Assembly (NCBI GenBank): GCA_022447225.1
Contig: JAKVAZ010000013.1
Location: 124,001-188,000, forward strand
DNA: 64,000 nt
Direction of reading: 5' to 3'
From: Fuerstiella sp.
Lineage (GTDB): Bacteria; Planctomycetota; Planctomycetia; Planctomycetales; Planctomycetaceae
The notes under the pieces are model-generated. The model was given only the letters and a program-made list of their open reading frames with translations. It was not told the DNA's origin and did not search any database. A program made the position numbers and the translations under genes. Shown piece by piece: positions 1 to 8,698 of the stretch. Numbering within the stretch: the stretch's first letter is position 1; each line of letters opens with the position of its first letter.

Positions 1-277
1 TCCTGACCACAACAGCCACGACGGCCACTGACATCAGCCTGACCATGGTATGAACAAGAACCACTGACAGGTCACTCCACAAGACTGTGAGGCCTGACAC
101 AAACACAACAAACCAGCCGGGACCAAGGCAGGCCCCTGCCGCAATCGACATCCACCAAACCCCGGATTCACCTCCGAGCATCCTTGCCGGCCAGAAACAC
201 ACAAGCCAACCTGCAGCGATGACCGCAGTAAGATACAAGGACTGCCGAAGAACACTGACGTTTTGCTGGGAGGTCAC
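1..277 (-). CDS. ATP synthase subunit I-like membrane protein (partial, cut by window edge)
   Basis: This reading frame begins with a GTG whose last two bases overlap the TGA of the upstream atpZ-like gene, so the two genes overlap by four bases and are probably translationally coupled. About 92 residues are visible. They contain two strongly hydrophobic stretches, one around residues 15-30 ending in a WP pair and one around residues 45-65, as expected for the small membrane protein (AtpI/subunit I type) that precedes the a subunit in many F-type ATPase operons. Such proteins help assemble the c-ring or take up magnesium. The identity rests mainly on position behind an atpZ-like gene and on hydrophobicity. 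The C-terminus lies outside the window. Confidence 0.6.
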   Translation of the reverse strand, partial: MTSQQNVSVLRQSLYLTAVIAAGWLVCFWPARMLGGESGVWWMSIAAGACLGPGWFVVFVSGLTVLWSDLSVVLVHTMVRLMSVAVVAVVVR

Positions 278-552
278 TCGTCCCGAGCTTTCATGCCGGT
301 TGAATCTCGACGCGACTCACGATCGAGCCGAGCCAGTAATCTGCGCAAAGAAAACACGCCTGATATAGTTCCGAGGATCGCTCCACAGACCGTTAGCAAA
401 GGTTTCCAGCCCAGTTTCAAATCCAACCAGTACCCCACTCCCGCAAAGACAGCGATCCCAATGGCCGCCGACATGACTTCATGAGAGTCGCGATAGGCCT
501 GAGCAATTCCGGCAATTCGCCTGCGTCGACGAGTCGTCGAATTGTCATCCAT
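274..552 (-). CDS. atpZ: AtpZ/AtpI family protein (ATPase gene 1 type)
   Basis: This 92-residue protein has an arginine-rich N-terminus followed by two hydrophobic segments with the pattern GVGYWLD ... G ... LGTISGVFSLRRLL, typical of the ATPase_gene1 family that opens many F-type ATP synthase operons. Family members are accessory membrane proteins, not catalytic subunits. I chose the ATG at 552 because an AGGA Shine-Dalgarno sequence lies 7 bases upstream; a GTG at 576 in the same frame is possible but lacks one. Transcription runs leftward into the atpI-like gene, so the remaining atp genes are expected just beyond base 1. Confidence 0.8.
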   Translation of the reverse strand: MDDNSTTRRRRRIAGIAQAYRDSHEVMSAAIGIAVFAGVGYWLDLKLGWKPLLTVCGAILGTISGVFSLRRLLARLDRESRRDSTGMKARDE

Positions 553-576
553 GGTAGTCCTTTGGGAAACAACCAC

Positions 577-1543
577 ATCAGATCAGTGCAGGCCATGCCG
601 GAAACGTCACTCCTGTCGCAAGGTGCCGAAAGTCTAGCTGCGTCCCTTTCCCAGTCAAAGAACAGTGAGATTGCGTCATTTCATTCCCACAGTTGGGGCG
701 CGTCAGTCCCAGCGTCGCAACCATACGGGGAGGGAGTATCAGTCACCTGCGAACCAGCTTCGTCTGGCCAACAGATAGGGTGTATGCCTGGCTGAAGAAT
801 CGGTACTACCGCCACGAACGCCAAATACGGTCCTTGATCATCGGGTGATGGTGAGGACCTGACCACTTTAGGACGAAATCAAAGTTGAGTTTTCCGAAGA
901 ACAACATCTAGCGGTGTGTTTCTACAGCTGAACGGGTGCCTGTGTATTTTGCGCCCGTGGCAGATCCGGCATGTTCGCTACCATTCAATTATTCATTATT
1001 CATTTGGCTTGCGCAGGAAGGGTCTGTCTGCAGTGATGGAGACTCCGCCCCGGACAGCGTGAACCCTGCCGGAGTATTCCAGTGGAAGGCAACCGATGAA
1101 TGGTTTGCTTTCGGTTTTGCCACGTGATGGGATCAGAAAGCAGGCTACTGTCGATGTTCGATCCTGACTGGATTTTTATTGGTTTATCGCACCAGGTCCT
1201 GTTCGGGTGACCGAATCGAAACGTTCATTCCTATAGCTTCAGTCATTATTCCGGAAAAAACCCCTGGATTTCTTATTGGCCCCGACCTGTCTTTCTGGAC
1301 GTGAATCGTCCAACATGTCATTGTTTATGCTCTGTCTTGTTCCTTTTCGTACGTTTTGCCCCCTGTCCGGAAGTCACGGTTTACTTGGTGGTAACCACCG
1401 GAGTAACGCAACTGGTCAGATTCAGGTCTGACCGCGAACCATGTATCAACGGCCCGGGAGTCTGGGCAGTTATGTCCGGATGCCCAAATGACAATCGAGA
1501 GACAGTCGAGCGACAGTGACGTCTCACTGCTTTGGTGGAACCT
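577..1543. other. Long intergenic region without a recognisable gene
   Basis: This stretch separates the leftward atp operon from a rightward hypothetical gene, so it should hold divergent promoters. Short open frames occur on both strands (for example 936-1127 plus and 681-866 minus), but they have no family resemblance, no clear Shine-Dalgarno sequence and a composition typical of random translation. I found no tRNA-like fold or strong hairpin. Confidence 0.6.
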
Positions 1544-2863
1544 ATGATTCGGAACGCCGGGACCCACGACGAGAGTTTGCGATGGTACAGGGCAGTTTTT
1601 GTTGTGACCGCATTAGCAATCACTCAAACAACGCTGCCAGTGATTGCTCAGGAAGCTTCGTCGAGGTCACAATTTCAGGATCCTGAGCGCGAAGAGTATG
1701 CCGGGCGGCAGCGCCATGCAGTGCAGACAGTTCGAGACATCAATCTCAACCTGCTTGAAGCAGTCCCCGAACTGACACTCACGGAAGAGGATCAGTTTCG
1801 CAGGATCCTGCGAGACGGAACTCAGCGAGGAACACCTGGATTTCGCATCCTGCAGGATGGACTGAGATGGGAGATCTATCGAGCGTCAGACCCGGTGTAT
1901 AAATCGAGTCCAGCCAGGTTTCAGGGGCTGAAAACGAGACTTCAGAACAATATTCTGGACAACGCAGGCCGAAGTATTGGCGGTCGCCGTCAGAAGCTGG
2001 CGTTCCGCGAACTGGTCTGCAGCGAGGCGCTCAGCCTTTTGAAGGACCTGCTCAACAACAATTTGCAGGCGCGTTCTTTAGCCATCGAACTGCTGCCCTC
2101 ACTGGAAACGATTACAGACACCGGACAACGTCGGATCCTTGATGAGGCTGCGGATGTGCTGATCGATGTTCTCAATGACGTTCAGCAGCCGGACGCGGTT
2201 AAACTGCGGGCTGCCGAGAGTATCACGCTCTATCTGCAAAATGTTGAACCGGGGGCGCAGATTGAGATTAAATTTGCAATGGCGATCGGGAGTGAACTGG
2301 AATCCTGGCTGCCCGCGACCGGGTATCAGGTTCATCTGATTGATGCAATCTCCCGTGTCCGTACCGCCAGAGAGGTCATTGGTGCCACACGTCGACCGGT
2401 CGTGATTGAAACACTGGTTGATGTCATACAGGACAAACGAAGAGAACCTCTCGTTCGTTGCGGCGCTGCCGGTGCCCTGGGGCTCGTCGGGGTTGATCAG
2501 AGAATCAATGGCGATCCTCTAGCGTGGAAGGTGACGCAGCTTTCAGCGGAAATGGCTGCGGCCTACAACCAAAACTCCGGTTATCAATACTGGAGTACAT
2601 GCAGCCTGGAACTTTTCTTTGCGTTTAAGCACCGGGACATCGAGTCGCAAAGTACACAGCTTCCAAACGGCATGTTGAACAAATGGGACCAGTCAACTTT
2701 GGTTCGGAGTGCGTACGCTCAGGTACTTCCGATTGTTGCTGCTGTTCTCGACCGCCAGGATCAGGTTGATGCAGCTACGATCGAGAATGTCAACCAGTGG
2801 GTTGCTGACAACCAGCCTAACAATATGCGTTTTGACCCGGATTCACTGCCCGTGAATCCGTGA
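1544..2863 (+). CDS. Secreted hypothetical protein, probably helical-repeat
   Basis: About 439 residues. A basic N-terminus and a hydrophobic segment around residues 18-35 ending near VIAQEA form a plausible signal peptide, so the mature protein should be periplasmic or paryphoplasmic. The rest is alpha-helical in character, rich in Leu, Ala and Arg, with repeated blocks such as EALSLLKDLL, ARSLAIELL and LVRCGAAGALGLVG that look like HEAT or armadillo-type repeats. No catalytic motif is visible. The ATG at 1544 is preceded by a GGTGGA element and is preferred to an in-frame TTG at 1532. It resembles uncharacterised planctomycete proteins; I assign no function. Confidence 0.7.
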   Translation: MIRNAGTHDESLRWYRAVFVVTALAITQTTLPVIAQEASSRSQFQDPEREEYAGRQRHAVQTVRDINLNLLEAVPELTLTEEDQFRRILRDGTQRGTPGFRILQDGLRWEIYRASDPVYKSSPARFQGLKTRLQNNILDNAGRSIGGRRQKLAFRELVCSEALSLLKDLLNNNLQARSLAIELLPSLETITDTGQRRILDEAADVLIDVLNDVQQPDAVKLRAAESITLYLQNVEPGAQIEIKFAMAIGSELESWLPATGYQVHLIDAISRVRTAREVIGATRRPVVIETLVDVIQDKRREPLVRCGAAGALGLVGVDQRINGDPLAWKVTQLSAEMAAAYNQNSGYQYWSTCSLELFFAFKHRDIESQSTQLPNGMLNKWDQSTLVRSAYAQVLPIVAAVLDRQDQVDAATIENVNQWVADNQPNNMRFDPDSLPVNP

Positions 2864-2938
2864 GGCGTTTTGTTGGAGGTAAAAAAGGCCTCCCGGTCCG
2901 CCAGCGGTCTGAAAACGTTGCTCTGACGGGATCGGCAG

Positions 2939-3169
2939 TCAAATCACGCCGCCGTGTACCCGATAAGGTGTAGCCAGATCCGGAAGTTCCAGACCCCAGA
3001 CACGTTCCCAGACCTCTGGTATGTGCCGCAGTCCTTCCGATGAGTAAATCAGCTGGCGAGCGCGAATGTCAGGTGACGGATTCCAAATTGGCATGGCACA
3101 GCCGAAGTTGACTGCCGTAAAGGCCATTAACAGCAATGTCAAAAGATGTTTTCGCATTCGCAGATTCAT
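2939..3169 (-). CDS. Small exported protein or lipoprotein, planctomycete type
   Basis: A 76-residue protein with a positively charged start (residues 1-8), a hydrophobic segment (about 9-22) and a cysteine at about residue 24 in the context NFGCAM. This suggests an exported protein or an atypical lipoprotein; the lipobox is not canonical because Asn precedes Phe-Gly-Cys. The mature part contains SSEGLRHIPEVWERVW and ends TPYRVHGGVI. I recall this SEGLR...W...TPYR.HGG pattern from small uncharacterised proteins of planctomycetes. It converges with the hypothetical gene ending at 2863. Function is unknown. Confidence 0.65.
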   Translation of the reverse strand: MNLRMRKHLLTLLLMAFTAVNFGCAMPIWNPSPDIRARQLIYSSEGLRHIPEVWERVWGLELPDLATPYRVHGGVI

Positions 3170-3324
3170 CGTGGCGTCCTTCCCTGGACTTCAACTGCTT
3201 TGGGCAGTCGATGACGAGAGATCCAATTTCAGACCATACGGCACGTTCAGAAAACGTACCGCTGATCCCAATCGGAAAGCATGATCTGCTGCGAACCCTG
3301 CCGCCGAACATCGGAGAAAACATT

Positions 3325-3774
3325 TCAGGAGTTGAACCCGGTCTGCCTGAACGTGGAACTGTTTCCATATCCAGGTGGCTGGGAACTCTCCGCTCCGGGT
3401 GGGTAAGTCCTTTCCTGAGCTTCTTCAGGAAATTGACTGTCACCCGCTGAATTCTCTGCCGTTTTGATGGCCTGCAAACGAGCGTTTTCTGCTATCTCCA
3501 ATTCCCGCACACGTTCTTCCATTTCCTTGCCGGGCTTGAACGTCACCACAAACTTTGCCGGAACCTCTACTGCTCCGCCAGTTCGAGGATTGCGTGCCTT
3601 TCGAGCTGCTCGTTTTTTCACTTCAAACACACCAAAATTTCGCAATTCAATTCGGTGGTCCGTAACTAGTGTTTCAACTATTGCATCAAACGTCTTCTGT
3701 ACGATTTGCTTCGTTTTAAGCTGGGTAAGACCCAGCTCCTCGGAGATCGCCTTCACAATCTCTTTCTTGGTCAC
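3325..3774 (-). CDS. HU/IHF-family DNA-binding protein with C-terminal extension
   Basis: Residues 1-92 are a complete HU-type fold. It starts [15 protein letters not shown], has the [14 protein letters not shown] core, and carries the DNA-binding arm with [14 protein letters not shown] followed by [11 protein letters not shown]. Such proteins bend and compact DNA as dimers. Residues about 93-149 form an extra tail, first helical and charged, then rich in Pro, Gly, Ser and Gln, which standard HU (about 90 residues) lacks. The start is GTG at 3774, supported by a GGGAG Shine-Dalgarno sequence about 9 bases upstream. The gene stands alone, with a long spacer to the upstream LptF/G gene. Confidence 0.9.
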   Translation of the reverse strand: MTKKEIVKAISEELGLTQLKTKQIVQKTFDAIVETLVTDHRIELRNFGVFEVKKRAARKARNPRTGGAVEVPAKFVVTFKPGKEMEERVRELEIAENARLQAIKTAENSAGDSQFPEEAQERTYPPGAESSQPPGYGNSSTFRQTGFNS

Positions 3775-4171
3775 GAAAATCGTCTCCCGAGAAAGGTTCT
3801 CTGAGTCGCCGTCAACTATCGCTGATCTGACTCAACTGTATGATTGCGAACGACTTACTGTCAAGACAGTTCAACGGGCTTCACGCTGCTGAACCACCAA
3901 ATACGGTTCGCATCGGATCATGATTTCTGATTGGGATGTCAAAGAACAGGTTTCAGTACGGAACTCCGCACCTACGGACCTGTTATCGACTCCATTTGTT
4001 TGTCAACTTAGAAAAATTCAGCATAACCCGCATAAATGGCCTAAACAGCCCGACATCATGAGCTTCGGAACACACCATTCCGGAGTCACTGGCCTGGGTT
4101 TAGGGCGGCCACAGGTTATTTCCGGTACACGCAGTCTGTTTCACTGGTGGGCCATGGTCCGTTCAAGTGTG
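3775..4171. other. Intergenic region upstream of the HU-type gene
   Basis: This stretch lies between the stop of the LptF/G gene and the start of the HU-type gene, both leftward. It must carry the promoter of the HU-type gene and probably the terminator of the permease gene. The open frame 3920-4192 on the plus strand has no family resemblance and no ribosome binding site. I see no convincing hairpin or RNA gene. Confidence 0.5.
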
Positions 4172-5323
4172 CTAGGTCTGCACGTAACCTGAAGTCCAGA
4201 CACTGGTTGTGCCGGCGAATACAACCGGTAACCAAGCCGCCAGTTCCGGACGGATAAGTCCGGCGTTTCCCAGCAGCAGGCTTCCTTCGGTGATACCGAA
4301 GATGGCTGCTAAAACGCAGCTGCAGATTGCCAGATTGATGACCAGTCCTGTTGATTCCTTCCGCAGGATCAATGGCAGTGCAATAGCAGCCCCCATCATC
4401 GACAGCAATGGTTTGGTTACCCTGGAATGTAGTGCCAGACTCTGCTGACGCACTGTCACGCTTCCGGTGGCGGGGTGACGAATCCGCTTCACTAACTGCA
4501 TTGAAGACAAGAGTTTCGGGTTGCGACCCTGATAATACAGTTCGTCGAAATTAACCTCTGATGCAACGAAGACGTCCTTGCCATTCGATTTTGGAATGAT
4601 TCGCTTTCTGCCTTCGTCAGTCAGGAGTTTTGGGTCAAATACGCCGGTTTGGTTGGTCAAAATCCATCCGGACGGATGCCTGTCATTCGCAGGCAGGTAG
4701 ATTGCTGATTCTGCCCGCAGCGCACATCCACCCTGTGCCAACTCAGGTGGAAGATAAAACGTCGCTGTATCCAGCCGTGACTCGGCGACAGACACGGATT
4801 CTCCATCGATCGACATCATATGATTTGAATAGTCATATACCGGGATCACCTCTTGTTTTATGGTCTGATCTCTCCCCCTTGGTGTCTGAAGTTCTACGGC
4901 AATTGACGGAATGATGAGCTCCTGATTACAAATGATCAGGAAATTTAGGGCTGCAGTACCCATCAGGAAGGGTTTGAGTAACCGAAATGCAGGAATGCCG
5001 GCTGCCAGCACAGGGTGGGATTCCGAGTTCTTCTCCATTAGGCCCAGGACCGCCATCGTAGAAATTGAGACAAGTATCAGTCCGGCCAGTCCCAGATAAT
5101 CGCTTGATCTGTATAAATAATAGAGTGCGATCTTTCGGACCATGGTTGCCAGCGCACTCTGTGCGGAGCTGACGGTCGGGGAGGCCTTTTCAGTTTCCAT
5201 TTGAAAGGCATCGATGTTCGTGAACAGATCGATCACGATATACAGACCGTATGTTGCCACAAAGAACACGACAAACGTGTGCAGCATCCGTCCCCAAAGG
5301 TATCGGTCAAATGTTGTGAACAT
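4172..5323 (-). CDS. LptF/LptG family permease (YjgP/YjgQ type)
   Basis: About 383 residues. The N-terminus (FDRYLWGRMLHTFVVFFVATYGLYIVID) matches the start of LptF/LptG proteins, which form the membrane part of the ABC machine that moves lipopolysaccharide to the outer membrane. Three hydrophobic segments lie in the first 150 residues and three near the C-terminus, flanking a soluble beta-rich periplasmic region, the standard LptF/G plan. The frame can be extended to 5452, but the ATG at 5323 begins exactly at the family's N-terminus. No partner permease or LptB is adjacent. Planctomycetes usually carry such genes as scattered copies, so I cannot tell LptF from LptG. Confidence 0.8.
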   Translation of the reverse strand: MFTTFDRYLWGRMLHTFVVFFVATYGLYIVIDLFTNIDAFQMETEKASPTVSSAQSALATMVRKIALYYLYRSSDYLGLAGLILVSISTMAVLGLMEKNSESHPVLAAGIPAFRLLKPFLMGTAALNFLIICNQELIIPSIAVELQTPRGRDQTIKQEVIPVYDYSNHMMSIDGESVSVAESRLDTATFYLPPELAQGGCALRAESAIYLPANDRHPSGWILTNQTGVFDPKLLTDEGRKRIIPKSNGKDVFVASEVNFDELYYQGRNPKLLSSMQLVKRIRHPATGSVTVRQQSLALHSRVTKPLLSMMGAAIALPLILRKESTGLVINLAICSCVLAAIFGITEGSLLLGNAGLIRPELAAWLPVVFAGTTSVWTSGYVQT

Positions 5324-5590
5324 GGCGTTTGGATTACACGTCAGAGGCAGTCTTTGCGTCAATAGGGATCCAGAACACCGAGCGCAGGTCGGATCAACGG
5401 GGCTGACGGCACCCCCGTGGGGCCTCACGGTGAAAACGGTTGCTGTTTTCAAATCAATGGCTTTCCGGGATTTAGCTCTTTGATCAGGATTCCGGTTGAA
5501 CCCAAAAGCTCTGGCAACTCACTTCCGGCAGGCTGTCACTCTTTGTGAATCCGGGCTCACCGGGATCTTGAGCCCTTTAGGAGATCTATC

Positions 5591-6292
5591 ATGATCCGTG
5601 CCGTGGTATTTGATGCGGTGTGGACGGTCATCTATCCCTCACCAGGAATTACGGAGGTCTATCAGCAGGCTTTCGCTCGACACTGCAATCTGCGGTTGTC
5701 GGCGGTTCACATTCGAAATACGCTCAATTCGGCCCTTAGCCGGCGCAGCAGAGACAGTGACCTTCGAACAGACGAATTGAGCGAACACAATTTTTGGTAT
5801 GAACTCATTAGTCGTTTGTGTGGGGATCATCCGGGCCGGCAGGCGTGTTTCGACGATTTGTATGAAGGTTTTCAGCGCCCCGACCGATGGCGTTGTTTTG
5901 AGGATGCCGCAGAGTTGATTGACCGTTTAAATGAAACCGGAATCACCACGGCCATCGCCTCAAATTTTGATCAGCGACTCCACATGGTCCTTGACGGCCT
6001 TAGCCCGCTTTCATCAATCACTCACCGATTTGTATCGTCTGAAATTGGCTGGAGGAAACCGGCACTTCCGTTCTTCCGGCATGTCTGCAGTGAGCTCAAT
6101 GAACAGCCGGAATTCGTGTTGTTCGTGGGCGACGACCTGCAAAACGACGTGCTGGGTGCTCAACGAGCAGGTTGTCGGTCTGCGTGGATCAGAAGAAAAC
6201 CAGAGGGATTCGAACCCGTTCCTGCCGGAACGATTCCGCTTAATGAATTAACGGAGCTGTCTGTACTTGTTACGGGAACGTCGCAACTTTGA
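5591..6292 (+). CDS. HAD-superfamily hydrolase with dehalogenase-type motif I
   Basis: 233 residues, HAD subfamily I. Motif I is FDAVWTV (residues 7-13): the nucleophile Asp8 is present, but the second Asp normally found two residues later in phosphatases is Val10. Motif II is IASNF, motif III is the Lys in GWRKP, and motif IV is VGDDLQNDV. L-2-haloacid dehalogenases and some HDHD3-like proteins share the DAxGT form of motif I, so a simple phosphatase role is uncertain. A perfect AGGAG sits 7 bases before the ATG at 5591. The stop overlaps the TTG start of the following lipid-kinase-like gene, which implies an operon. Confidence 0.8.
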   Translation: MIRAVVFDAVWTVIYPSPGITEVYQQAFARHCNLRLSAVHIRNTLNSALSRRSRDSDLRTDELSEHNFWYELISRLCGDHPGRQACFDDLYEGFQRPDRWRCFEDAAELIDRLNETGITTAIASNFDQRLHMVLDGLSPLSSITHRFVSSEIGWRKPALPFFRHVCSELNEQPEFVLFVGDDLQNDVLGAQRAGCRSAWIRRKPEGFEPVPAGTIPLNELTELSVLVTGTSQL

Positions 6293-7227
6293 ATTTGCAA
6301 ACCCAGTCATCATCTGCGGCTGTCACGGGAGATCTGGTGGTCATTCAGCGGAACTCCATATCGGGTTCCGGCAGACGCAATCGGGCACTGCTGGATCTGA
6401 TTCGTGAACTCAGACAGCGTCAGTTCGAAGTTCGTATGTTTTCCGATCGCAATCAGCTGGACGTCTTCACTGCTCGCGAATCTGTCACACATCGAATTCG
6501 CTGTATGGTTGCTGCAGGCGGAGACGGAACTGTGACAAGTTTGGTCAACCGGCACCCGGAGCGTGTGATTGCCGTCCTGCCGATGGGCACTGAAAACCTG
6601 GTTGCCCGCCATCTTGATATGCCCTGCAACGGAGCTGTTGTGGCAGACGTGATCAAAGACGGATATACCCGTGTCTTTGATACAGCAAAGATTGGCAGTC
6701 GTTGTTTTCTGCTGATGGTCAGTGCGGGGATCGATGCCCAGGTTGTTCACCGGCTGAATGCGCAACGGTCCGGAAATATTCGGCACTGGACGTATCTGCG
6801 CCCGGTTCTACAGACGTTTCTGAGCTATGGTTTTCCAAAGATTGATGTAACGGATGTGAGGACCGGAAAGACGGTCACCGGGACACACGTCATTGTAAGC
6901 AATTTCCGGGAATATGGCTTCAATTTGAAATTAAATCCTGATGCTGACCCGGCGGACGGCCAGCTGGACGTTTGTGTGTTTCAGAAATCTTCTCGGGTGC
7001 GACTGGCCATTCACGCGATCCTCAGCATTTTTCGGACACAAAAAGGGTCTCATCTTGTAAGATTCCGGTCACCGCACGTTTCACTTTCTGCTTCGGTTGA
7101 GTCCGGTATCGTTTGCCCGGGCCGTTCCGTCATTCCGCTGCAGGTTGATGGAGACACGGGAGGTCAGCTGCCGGTCGATATCCAAATCAAAAAATCTTCA
7201 ATGCAACTGATTGTTCATCGCCAATAA
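6289..7227 (+). CDS. Diacylglycerol kinase catalytic-domain protein (YegS/DgkB-like)
   Basis: 312 residues. The nucleotide-binding signature AAGGDGTV appears near residue 79, followed by VLPMGTENLVARHLDMP, the P.GT.N.(L/F)A element of the DAGK catalytic family; the C-terminal half is the usual beta-sandwich region. Members phosphorylate diacylglycerol, sphingoid bases or related lipids at the membrane. The start appears to be TTG at 6289, overlapping the HAD stop (TTGA); a second TTG two codons later cannot be excluded. It sits in a tight rightward cluster with the HAD hydrolase and a YdcF-like protein, which suggests membrane-lipid or cell-envelope metabolism. The substrate cannot be told from sequence. 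Confidence 0.85.
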   Translation: MNLQTQSSSAAVTGDLVVIQRNSISGSGRRNRALLDLIRELRQRQFEVRMFSDRNQLDVFTARESVTHRIRCMVAAGGDGTVTSLVNRHPERVIAVLPMGTENLVARHLDMPCNGAVVADVIKDGYTRVFDTAKIGSRCFLLMVSAGIDAQVVHRLNAQRSGNIRHWTYLRPVLQTFLSYGFPKIDVTDVRTGKTVTGTHVIVSNFREYGFNLKLNPDADPADGQLDVCVFQKSSRVRLAIHAILSIFRTQKGSHLVRFRSPHVSLSASVESGIVCPGRSVIPLQVDGDTGGQLPVDIQIKKSSMQLIVHRQ

Positions 7228-7244
7228 TCGACGCATTTCTGCCT

Positions 7245-8132
7245 GTGTCACGAACTTCACCTTCTCCTGGTGCCGTCGCACCACAACATAACATCCGGTT
7301 ACTCGACCTTATGCTTCGGGTGGCTGTCGCTACCGTCATGCTGGTTGCCGGAACCTGGGGAGCACTCGGTCGCATCGTTGCCGAAAAGCTTGCAACAAAG
7401 CTGATCATGCCGACAGGGCTGGTCTGGCTGATGTTGCTGGTTTCTCTGCTCGCAGCCCGTCGAGCCGGACGTGGTGATCTGATTCTGGCAGCCGGCATGC
7501 CGTGGATCGCCCTGACGTTACTGGGAAACGGCATCGTTGCGGAGACTTTGGTACGTACTCTGGAAGATCCCTATCGCCATATTCAGCCACTGAAGTCTGA
7601 GGCTTTTGATGTGATTGTGGTGCTGGGAGGCGGGACCAATATGGGTGCCAACCGACGTTTTCAGGGAAATTCCGCTGGTGATCGAGTCCTGCTGACGGCT
7701 CAAATGTTCCACGCCGGACTCACCAGACGCGTTATCTGCAGCGGTCGGCGAATCGATGAACTGAATCCAGATGATACGAATCCGGCCCGACAGTCAATGG
7801 CGATTCTTAAGTCGTTATCCGTCCCGGAATCGGTGATTGGACTGGTGGAAGGTCGGACAACGTCCGAGGAAATGCACCTGCTGGGCCGGTCATTCGGAGG
7901 CAGCAACAGACGAATTGGACTGATTACATCGGCCTGGCATCTTCAGAGAGCGCTTAAGCTGGCGAAACACAACAATCTGGAAGCCGAGCCGTTGCCGGCC
8001 GATTTCCTGACGGAGCCGGTATCGAGACCTACGACCGGCGCGATAATCCTAAGCTGTGTCCCCCAGAGTGATGCTGTCTGGAGGACAGGAAAGGTGCTTA
8101 AGGAATATCTGGGAATGTTTGTGGGACGCTGA
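7245..8132 (+). CDS. YdcF/DUF218 family membrane protein
   Basis: 295 residues. Two hydrophobic segments occupy about residues 24-45 and 60-100. A DUF218 domain follows with VIVVLGGG near residue 125, SAGDRVLLTAQMF, SGRR, the acidic SEEMHLLG and ITSAWHLQRAL. Relatives such as ElyC/SanA/YdcF act at the cytoplasmic membrane in envelope polysaccharide metabolism or bind SAM, but the reaction is unsettled. Start is GTG at 7245, 17 bases after the lipid-kinase-like gene, so the two are probably cotranscribed. No good Shine-Dalgarno is visible, which leaves the exact start uncertain. Confidence 0.8.
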   Translation: MSRTSPSPGAVAPQHNIRLLDLMLRVAVATVMLVAGTWGALGRIVAEKLATKLIMPTGLVWLMLLVSLLAARRAGRGDLILAAGMPWIALTLLGNGIVAETLVRTLEDPYRHIQPLKSEAFDVIVVLGGGTNMGANRRFQGNSAGDRVLLTAQMFHAGLTRRVICSGRRIDELNPDDTNPARQSMAILKSLSVPESVIGLVEGRTTSEEMHLLGRSFGGSNRRIGLITSAWHLQRALKLAKHNNLEAEPLPADFLTEPVSRPTTGAIILSCVPQSDAVWRTGKVLKEYLGMFVGR

Positions 8133-8215
8133 GCCCCGGTTGTATGGTGTGATGTGACACCTAAAAGTTCTGCTTAATTTTCTGTTGTTCTGCAGAGTTC
8201 CGCTCAGGATTTACT

Positions 8216-8686
8216 ATGTCTTCCCGCATCTGTCTGATTCTGGCCGCGGTATTTGGATTTCTTGCTGTTCTTTGCGGAGCTTTTGGGGCCCATTTTCTGT
8301 CGGATACCGGCTACCTTGAACACAAATATGCCGATATGGATCCCAGGCAGGTTTCCGGAACGCAGTTGACCGCTGCTTACAAGTATTATCAGGACTTTCA
8401 GACTGGGGTGCGCTATCACATGTGGCACGCTCTGGCTCTGATGGCCGTTGGTGTTTGGAAACATCAACGGGAATCCCGTGCGCTCAGTATCGCGGCCTGG
8501 TCTTTTTCGGTCGGAATCACATTGTTCTCCGGGGCACTTTATCTGCTGGTCATCGGGGGTCCTCGTTTCGGAGGAATTCCGTGGGGTGCTGTAGCACCGC
8601 TGGGAGGAACAGCTTTGATGGCCGGCTGGACGGCAGTTCTGTTCGCAGCCGTCCGGCAACCGCGGAACACGCGGACGCGCGAGTAA
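8216..8686 (+). CDS. DUF423 family small membrane protein (YgdD-like)
   Basis: 156 residues with four hydrophobic segments. The N-terminus LILAAVFGFLAVLCGAFGAHFL is the hallmark of DUF423, a family of small inner-membrane proteins of unknown function. Additional family features are YHMWHALALMAVG in the middle and GALYLLVIGGPRFGGIPWGAVAPLGGTALMAGW near the end. An insertion of roughly 25 residues between the first two membrane segments makes it a little longer than the usual 120-130. An AGGA lies about 7 bases upstream of the ATG. It converges with the xerD-type gene only 12 bases downstream. Confidence 0.85.
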   Translation: MSSRICLILAAVFGFLAVLCGAFGAHFLSDTGYLEHKYADMDPRQVSGTQLTAAYKYYQDFQTGVRYHMWHALALMAVGVWKHQRESRALSIAAWSFSVGITLFSGALYLLVIGGPRFGGIPWGAVAPLGGTALMAGWTAVLFAAVRQPRNTRTRE

Positions 8687-8698
8687 CTCCGGCTTATT

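Noticed and set aside
6200-6225. GGGATTCGAACCC, the complement of a tRNA T-loop
   Set aside because: It is coding sequence near the end of the HAD gene, and no other tRNA arm can be folded nearby.
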